Source of the DNA: Burkholderiaceae bacterium
GTDB taxonomy: Bacteria; Pseudomonadota; Gammaproteobacteria; Burkholderiales; Burkholderiaceae_C
DNA length: 10,940 bases
NCBI GenBank assembly: GCA_017853735.1
Contig: JAFMJA010000068.1
Location: forward strand, 1-10,940
Direction: 5' to 3'
Part shown: one piece after another, positions 6,467 to 10,940 of the stretch
Position numbering within the stretch: position 1 is the first letter of the stretch
Layout of the letters: the number at the start of each line of letters is the position of its first letter
Notes under the pieces: generated by a model
Databases searched by the model: none
What the model saw: the letters and a program-made list of their open reading frames with translations, nothing else
What the model was told of the DNA's origin: nothing
Program-made: the position numbers and the translations under genes

Positions 6467-6982
6467 ATGCCTGCGCAAACGAGTGGATTAGCAGAGCCCC
6501 CTGTTGAGCGGCGCCGTCTGCTTATGACCATCGCCTGGCTCGGTATTCCATGGGCCGCCTTCTCTGGCCCTTCGGGTGCGCAGTCGTCCAGGCCGCTGGT
6601 CGAAGTCTGGAAGTCGCCCAACTGCGGCTGCTGCAAAGACTGGATCAAGCACCTGGAGACAAACGGCTTTCAGGTGCGCGCTTTCGATCTTGGCAACGAA
6701 GCCAAGCGCGCTGAACTTGGCCTGCCGCAGAAATTTGGCTCCTGCCACACCGCCAAGGTCAATGGCTATGTGATTGAAGGCCATGTTCCTGCGAGGGAGA
6801 TACACCGTCTGTTGAGAGAGCGCCCCAAAGGCCTGGGTTTGTCGGTACCTGGCATGCCTATCGGTTCGCCTGGCATGGATGGACCTGAGTACGGCGGTCA
6901 AAGCGACCCCTACGATGTTCTTCTGGTGCAACGCAATGGCGATGCAGCAGTTTTCGCCTCTTACAAGAGTCCCAAAAAATAA
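6467..6982 (+). CDS. DUF411 family metal-binding protein, exported
   Basis: The 171-residue protein matches the DUF411 family, often found with copper and other metal resistance genes. Its hallmark segments are present in order: WKSPNCGCCKDW with C53, C55 and C56, GSCHTAKVNGYVIEGHVPA with C93 and H94, and the C-terminal PGMPIGSPGMDGPEYGG. The cysteines and the histidine are the likely metal site; the exact biochemical role is not established. The N-terminus has a run of three arginines (R15-R17), then LLMTIAWLGIPWAAF and a GAQS region, consistent with an exported protein and possibly a Tat substrate. The start is the first ATG. No Shine-Dalgarno site is visible; ATG codon 20 would remove the arginines and shorten the signal. 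It is divergent from sodC and convergent with guaA, so probably a single-gene transcript. Confidence 0.88.
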   Translation: MPAQTSGLAEPPVERRRLLMTIAWLGIPWAAFSGPSGAQSSRPLVEVWKSPNCGCCKDWIKHLETNGFQVRAFDLGNEAKRAELGLPQKFGSCHTAKVNGYVIEGHVPAREIHRLLRERPKGLGLSVPGMPIGSPGMDGPEYGGQSDPYDVLLVQRNGDAAVFASYKSPKK

Positions 6983-7088
6983 GTAAAGGGCAATTTCAGC
7001 TTGGCCAGCAGCAATTTCCGCATCACCACCGATGAGATCCTGACATTGTCGAATTGATTCGATGCACAGCACGAAAACGAGCGGATCA
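6983..7088. other. Convergent gap between the DUF411 gene and guaA
   Basis: This 106-base stretch receives both transcripts. It has an interrupted palindrome, TCGAAT-TG-ATTCGA at 7049-7062, but the 2-base centre is too short for a good hairpin. No intrinsic terminator with a T-run was found on either strand. Confidence 0.4.
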
Positions 7089-8735
7089 TCACTCCCACTC
7101 GATCGTGGCTGGTGGTTTTGAGCTCACATCGTAGGTCACCCGGTTGATGCCGCGCACCTCGTTGATGATCCGGCTAGACACCTTTTTGAGCAGCGCATAA
7201 GGCAGTTCGGCCCAGTCAGCAGTCATGAAGTCGCTGGTCTGCACCGCGCGCAGGGCCACCACATAGTCATAGGTTCGCCCATCACCCATGACACCCACGC
7301 TCTTGACCGGCAGAAACACCGCGAAGGCCTGGCTGGTCAGCTCATACCAGGTCTTGCCGGAGTTGGGCTCAAGGGTTGAACGCAACTCCTCGATGAAGAT
7401 CGCATCGGCGCGCCGCAGCAGATCAGCGTAATCTTTTTTCACCTCGCCCAGAATCCGCACCCCCAGGCCCGGCCCGGGAAAAGGATGGCGATACACCATG
7501 TCGTGCGGCAACCCCAGCGCTACCCCCAGCTCGCGCACCTCGTCCTTGAACAGGTCGCGCAAGGGCTCCAGCAGCTTGAGGCCCAGTTGCTCGGGCAGGC
7601 CACCCACATTGTGGTGGCTCTTGATGGTGACCGCCTTCTTGCTCTTTGCGCCGCCCGACTCGATGACATCGGGGTAGATCGTGCCCTGGGCCAGGAAGGT
7701 GGCGCCCTTGATGGCCGGACGGCCGTCCAACCCAGTCTTGCCCTGGCCGCTGGCCTTGAGTTTGGCCGCCTCGGCCTTGAACACATCGACAAACAGGCCG
7801 CCGATGATCTTGCGCTTTTGCTCGGGATCGCTCACCCCGGCCAGCTTGCCCAGAAACAGTTCGCTGGCGTCCACCCGAATCACCCTGGCGTGCAGCTTGC
7901 CGGCAAACATGTCCATCACCATATCGCCCTCATTGAGGCGCAACAAGCCGTGGTCCACGAACACACAGGTGAGCTGGTCGCCGATCGCGCGGTGAATCAG
8001 GGCTGCCGCCACCGAGGAATCCACCCCGCCCGATAGCCCCAGGATCACCTCCTCATCGCCCACCTGCTGGCGGATCTGCGCCACCGCCTCGGCCACATGG
8101 TCGTGCATGATCCAGTCGGCACGGGTGCCGCAGATCTCCAGCACAAAGCGCTCGAGGATGGCCCGCCCCTGCACGGTGTGGGTGACTTCGGGATGAAACT
8201 GCACTGCATAGAAGCGGCGCTGTTCGTCGGCCATGCCGGCAATCGGACAACTGGGGGTAGAAGCCATCAGCTTGAATCCGGGCGGGAACTCGGTCACTTT
8301 GTCGCCATGGCTCATCCACACCCTGAGCATGCCATGTCCCTCAGGCGTGGTGAAATCGGCAATGTCTTTGAGCAGGGCAGTGTGTCCATGGGCCCGCACT
8401 TCGGCATAGCCAAATTCTCGCTGGTGGCCGCTTTCCACCTTGCCACCCAGTTGCTGGGCCATGGTCTGCATGCCGTAGCAGATGCCCAGCACTGGCACTC
8501 CCAGCTCAAAGACCGCTTGGGGTGCCTTGTCGGTGCTTTCCTCGTACACGCTGGCATGACTGCCAGACAGGATGATGCCCGCAAGCAAGCCATCGGCAGC
8601 ATACTGGCGCACCCAGTCCTCGCTCACATCGCAGGGGTGGACCTCGCAAAAGACATGCGCTTCGCGCACCCGCCGTGCGATGAGCTGGGTGACCTGAGAG
8701 CCAAAGTCAAGAATGAGAATCTTCTGGTGTTGCAT
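7089..8735 (-). CDS. guaA: GMP synthase (glutamine-hydrolysing)
   Basis: The 548-residue cytoplasmic enzyme makes GMP from XMP, ATP and glutamine, the last step of guanine nucleotide synthesis. The N-terminal class I amidotransferase has C86 in GICYGMQ and H181 with E183 in QFHPEVTH. The ATP-pyrophosphatase domain has the P-loop SGGVDS at 235-240. The C-terminal dimerisation domain ends in the usual KPPATIEWE. It is longer than the roughly 525-residue E. coli enzyme mainly because of extra residues near 328-346 (a Gly/Lys-rich loop before FLAQGTIYP) and near 452-465. I believe such loops are common in Burkholderiales. The start at 8735 gives the conserved ILILDFGSQ N-terminus, but no Shine-Dalgarno site precedes it. 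guaB lies 124 bases upstream on the same strand, so the two probably form a guaBA operon. Confidence 0.98.
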   Translation of the reverse strand: MQHQKILILDFGSQVTQLIARRVREAHVFCEVHPCDVSEDWVRQYAADGLLAGIILSGSHASVYEESTDKAPQAVFELGVPVLGICYGMQTMAQQLGGKVESGHQREFGYAEVRAHGHTALLKDIADFTTPEGHGMLRVWMSHGDKVTEFPPGFKLMASTPSCPIAGMADEQRRFYAVQFHPEVTHTVQGRAILERFVLEICGTRADWIMHDHVAEAVAQIRQQVGDEEVILGLSGGVDSSVAAALIHRAIGDQLTCVFVDHGLLRLNEGDMVMDMFAGKLHARVIRVDASELFLGKLAGVSDPEQKRKIIGGLFVDVFKAEAAKLKASGQGKTGLDGRPAIKGATFLAQGTIYPDVIESGGAKSKKAVTIKSHHNVGGLPEQLGLKLLEPLRDLFKDEVRELGVALGLPHDMVYRHPFPGPGLGVRILGEVKKDYADLLRRADAIFIEELRSTLEPNSGKTWYELTSQAFAVFLPVKSVGVMGDGRTYDYVVALRAVQTSDFMTADWAELPYALLKKVSSRIINEVRGINRVTYDVSSKPPATIEWE

Positions 8736-8819
8736 AGGAACGTCGAGCCAAATGCCTAATTCGGTAAGACCGTGTCTCAGGTCCTGCCAGACTGCGGGTT
8801 GTTCACCTTAGTGGTGATT

Positions 8820-8848
8820 TGGCAGCTTACACATCGTGTGCACTGCCA
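8820..8848 (-). other. Stem-loop in the guaB-guaA spacer
   Basis: TGGCAG (8820-8825) pairs with CTGCCA (8843-8848), and ACAC (8829-8832) with GTGT (8836-8839) inside it. On the guaB transcript it starts 11 bases after the stop. No T-run follows, so it is more likely to stabilise or process the message than to end it. A smaller 5-bp stem (TCACC/GGTGA, 8803-8817) follows at once. Confidence 0.4.
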
Positions 8849-8859
8849 GTTGCTTGCAC

Positions 8860-10329
8860 CTAATCCAGACGGTAATTGGGCGCTTCCTTGGTGATCTGCA
8901 CATCATGCACATGGCTTTCCCGGATGCCCGCAGAAGTAATTTCCACAAACTCGGCCCGGTTGCGCATTTCATCGATATTGGCGCAACCGCAGTAGCCCAT
9001 GCTGGCACGCAAGCCGCCAGCCATCTGGTAGACGATGGCGACCATGGAACCCTTGTAAGGCACCCGCCCTTCGATGCCCTCTGGCACCAGCTTGTCGGCA
9101 TTGGGGTTGCCACCAGCCGTATCCTGGAAGTAGCGGTCGGCGCTACCCTGCTGCATGGCGCCAATGGATCCCATGCCACGGTAGCTCTTGTAACTGCGCC
9201 CCTGGAACAGGATGACTTCTCCAGGCGCCTCCTCGGTGCCGGCAAACATGCCACCCATCATCACTGAACTGGCGCCCGCAGCGATGGCTTTGGCAATATC
9301 GCCACTGAATCGGATACCGCCATCAGCAATTAGAGGCACTCCGCTACCCTGCAGGGCAGCGGCCACATTGTCGATAGCCGTGATCTGCGGCACCCCCACA
9401 CCCGCCACGATACGCGTCGTGCAGATGGAGCCAGGCCCGATGCCCACCTTGACGGCATCAGCGCCAGCATCCACCAGGGCGCGCGCAGCCGCACCGGTGG
9501 CAATATTGCCGCCCACCACCTCGACCGCAGGAAAATTCTGTTTGACCCAGCGCACCCGCTCAATCACGCCCTTGCTGTGGCCGTGGGCAGTGTCCACCAC
9601 AATGGCATCCACGCCAGCCTTGACAAGGGCTTCAACCCGTTCTTCAGTCCCCTCACCCACCCCCACGGCAGCGCCCACACGCAGATGACCCGCTCCATCG
9701 CGCGCCGCATTGGGAAAATTGAGCTGTTTGGTGATGTCCTTGACAGTGATCAGGCCCTTGAGCTCAAAAGCATCATTGACCACCAACAGGCGCTCCAGCT
9801 TGTGCTTGTTGAGCAGGGCCTTGGCCTCCTCAGGCGTGGTGCCGTCTGGCACGGTGATCAGGCGTTCACGCGGGGTCATGATCTCGCGCACAGGGATGTC
9901 GTAGCGCGTCTCAAACCGCAGGTCGCGCCCGGTAACAATGCCAGCCACCTTGCCAGCGTCGACTACAGGAAAACCCGAGACACCCAGTTCCTCGGACAAT
10001 TGCAGCACCTGGCGCACCTTGGTCTCCGGGGTGATGATCACCGGGTCACGCAGTACGCCGGACTCATAGCGCTTGACCTTGGCCACCTGAGCGGCCTGCT
10101 CAGCCGCAGTCAGGTTCTTGTGCACGATACCGATTCCGCCTTCCTGAGCAATCGCAATGGCCAGGCGAGCTTCGGTCACGGTATCCATCGCTGCGGATAC
10201 CAGCGGCAGATTCAGGGTGATACGGCGGGAAAAATGGGTCGCCAGGGAGGTGTCCTTGGGCAGGACTTGAGAGAACGCTGGCACCAGCAAGACATCGTCA
10301 AAGGTGAGCGCTTTACCGAGAAGGCGCAT
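8860..10329 (-). CDS. guaB: Inosine-5'-monophosphate dehydrogenase
   Basis: The 489-residue cytoplasmic enzyme oxidises IMP to XMP with NAD+, the committed step to GMP. Signatures: a conserved LTFDDVLLVPAFS start, a tandem CBS pair at about 92-205 (which in this family senses purine nucleotides), and a beta/alpha barrel on either side. The active-site loop is GPGSICTTR with catalytic C303. Further on are ADGGIRFSGD, MGGMFAGTEE, the YKSYRGMGS loop and the mobile flap containing SADRYFQ. Length is standard for bacterial IMPDH. The ATG at 10329 is supported by GGAG 7 bases upstream. It is the first gene of a probable guaBA operon, with a promoter squeezed into the 50 bases it shares with the divergent DUF4124 gene. 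Confidence 0.98.
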   Translation of the reverse strand: MRLLGKALTFDDVLLVPAFSQVLPKDTSLATHFSRRITLNLPLVSAAMDTVTEARLAIAIAQEGGIGIVHKNLTAAEQAAQVAKVKRYESGVLRDPVIITPETKVRQVLQLSEELGVSGFPVVDAGKVAGIVTGRDLRFETRYDIPVREIMTPRERLITVPDGTTPEEAKALLNKHKLERLLVVNDAFELKGLITVKDITKQLNFPNAARDGAGHLRVGAAVGVGEGTEERVEALVKAGVDAIVVDTAHGHSKGVIERVRWVKQNFPAVEVVGGNIATGAAARALVDAGADAVKVGIGPGSICTTRIVAGVGVPQITAIDNVAAALQGSGVPLIADGGIRFSGDIAKAIAAGASSVMMGGMFAGTEEAPGEVILFQGRSYKSYRGMGSIGAMQQGSADRYFQDTAGGNPNADKLVPEGIEGRVPYKGSMVAIVYQMAGGLRASMGYCGCANIDEMRNRAEFVEITSAGIRESHVHDVQITKEAPNYRLD

Positions 10330-10349
10330 AGGAGTGCTCCAAAAGAGCG

Positions 10350-10355
10350 ATTGTA
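10350..10355 (-). promoter_or_regulatory. Candidate -10 box of the guaB promoter
   Basis: The minus strand reads TACAAT, a near-perfect sigma-70 -10 hexamer, 20 bases upstream of the guaB ATG. Transcription would start near 10343, giving a short leader of about 14 bases that just contains the GGAG ribosome site. No good -35 box lies 16-18 bases upstream, where the sequence runs into the start of the DUF4124 gene, so an activator or an extended contact may be needed. Confidence 0.45.
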
Positions 10356-10379
10356 GCCGCCCGGCGATACACTCTGGGC

Positions 10380-10865
10380 ATGAAAAGGCTTCTGCTCCTG
10401 CTGTTGACGCTCACGGCTGCCCCTGTTTTCGGACAGTGGCACTGGATCGATCTGCAGGGCCGTTCAGTTTTCAGCGACCAGCCGCCACCTGCAGGCATAC
10501 CCGAGAAAAATATACGCCGTCAACCAGGGGCTGCTCGACCGGCTGTGCCTGGAAGCGACAAAACAATGGCCCCAGAAACGGAACCATCAAGGCTGCCCGT
10601 CCCAACTGGCGAAGACAAGGCGCTGCAGGCCAAGCGCAGGCAGGCCGAACAGGCAGAATCAGCCAAGCAGCAAGCCGAACAAGAGCGCATCGCCAGGCAA
10701 CAAGCGGAGAATTGCCAACGCGCCCGTCTGGCCAGGGTAGGCCTGGACGCTGGTGGACGGATTGCCCGCGTCAATGAAAAGGGCGAGCGGGAGTTTCTGG
10801 ACGAGTCCGGCATTGCAGCTGAACGCCAGCGTATAGACGCCATTGTGGCTTCCGATTGCCAGTGA
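10380..10865 (+). CDS. DUF4124 domain-containing exported protein
   Basis: The 161-residue protein starts with a signal peptide (MKR, seven leucine-rich residues, then TAAPVFGQ, cleaved near residue 18). The short DUF4124 motif follows: QWHWIDLQGRSVFSDQPPP at 19-37, a small beta unit of unknown function. Residues about 50-78 are proline-rich and probably disordered. Residues about 79-117 form a charged Gln/Ala/Glu-rich helix, probably a coiled coil. The tail (LDAGGRIARVNEKGEREFLD) and the cysteine pair C112 and C160 suggest a disulfide in the periplasm. The start is the first ATG, with a weak upstream purine run. It is divergent from guaB across 50 bases, a neighbourhood I recall from other Burkholderiales. 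No function is claimed beyond export and likely self-association. Confidence 0.85.
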   Translation: MKRLLLLLLTLTAAPVFGQWHWIDLQGRSVFSDQPPPAGIPEKNIRRQPGAARPAVPGSDKTMAPETEPSRLPVPTGEDKALQAKRRQAEQAESAKQQAEQERIARQQAENCQRARLARVGLDAGGRIARVNEKGEREFLDESGIAAERQRIDAIVASDCQ

Positions 10866-10885
10866 TCCTTGTCTTATCTGTACTG

Positions 10886-10939
10886 GGGATGGTGTTCAAA
10901 ACTCGCGCCGTGCGCGGCGGGAGTTTTGAACACCATCCC
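10886..10939. terminator. Long perfect inverted repeat, probable bidirectional terminator, at the window edge
   Basis: Arms of 19 bases (10886-10904 and 10921-10939) are perfectly complementary. After one G-G mismatch, a further 5 bp (CGCCG/CGGCG) close on a TGCG loop. The middle has the A-tract, GC stem, T-tract form of a two-way intrinsic terminator (AAAACTC ... GAGTTTT), 20 bases past the DUF4124 stop. The outer GGGATGGTGTTC arm is longer than a terminator needs, and the window ends one base later, so the repeat may continue or belong to a dispersed element. Confidence 0.6.
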
Positions 10940-10940
10940 T

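Noticed and set aside
7049..7062. TCGAAT-TG-ATTCGA palindrome as a terminator for the DUF411 gene or guaA
   Set aside because: The two-base centre cannot make a normal loop, the arms are AT-rich and no T-run follows.
6488..7072. 194-codon minus-strand frame opposite the DUF411 gene
   Set aside because: The plus strand carries the family signatures of DUF411 in order; the opposite frame shows none.
8097..8759. 220-codon open frame on the plus strand antisense to guaA
   Set aside because: Same reasoning: histidine- and glycine-rich composition typical of antisense translation, opposite an intact guaA.
9577..10356. 259-codon open frame on the plus strand antisense to guaB
   Set aside because: It is the reverse shadow of a highly conserved enzyme gene, its translation shows no domain pattern, and GC-rich DNA commonly leaves such frames open.
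10886..10939. The terminal inverted repeat as an integron attC site
   Set aside because: It lacks the attC core motifs and the extrahelical-base pattern, and no integrase or cassette gene is visible.

Overview
The window looks like chromosomal DNA from a betaproteobacterium of the order Burkholderiales, most likely near the Comamonadaceae. This rests on the family flavour of GuaA (the SGSHAS variant near its N-terminus and extra loops typical of Burkholderiales GuaA), a DUF4124 gene beside guaB, and moderately GC-rich coding DNA. It is an inference from remembered family features, not from a database search. No tRNA, rRNA, CRISPR array or transposase gene was recognised.

Positions 1 to about 5450 hold a leftward cluster of four genes: a secreted type I periplasmic binding protein, a membrane hybrid histidine kinase (Cache-like sensor region, HAMP-like linker, PAS, HisKA, HATPase, receiver), a free-standing HPt protein, and a receiver-EAL protein cut by the window's left edge. 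Together they supply every phosphotransfer station of a His-Asp-His-Asp relay, with a periplasmic ligand-binding protein at the input and cyclic-di-GMP breakdown at the output. No ABC permease or ATPase genes accompany the binding protein, so it is more likely a co-receptor than a transporter part. This is the most interesting unit in the window.

Positions about 5450 to 7090 carry two probably exported, metal-linked proteins transcribed divergently: a Cu,Zn superoxide dismutase lipoprotein (sodC, leftward) and a DUF411 protein (rightward). The 187-base divergent region holds a hairpin touching the sodC ribosome binding site, a 13-base palindrome, and a 9-bp stem-loop upstream of the DUF411 gene.

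Positions about 7090 to 10330 are the GMP biosynthesis pair guaB then guaA, leftward, converting IMP to XMP to GMP. Facing away from guaB across only 50 bases is a small exported DUF4124 protein. The window ends inside or just after a long perfect inverted repeat 20 bases past that gene, probably a bidirectional terminator or a dispersed hairpin repeat.
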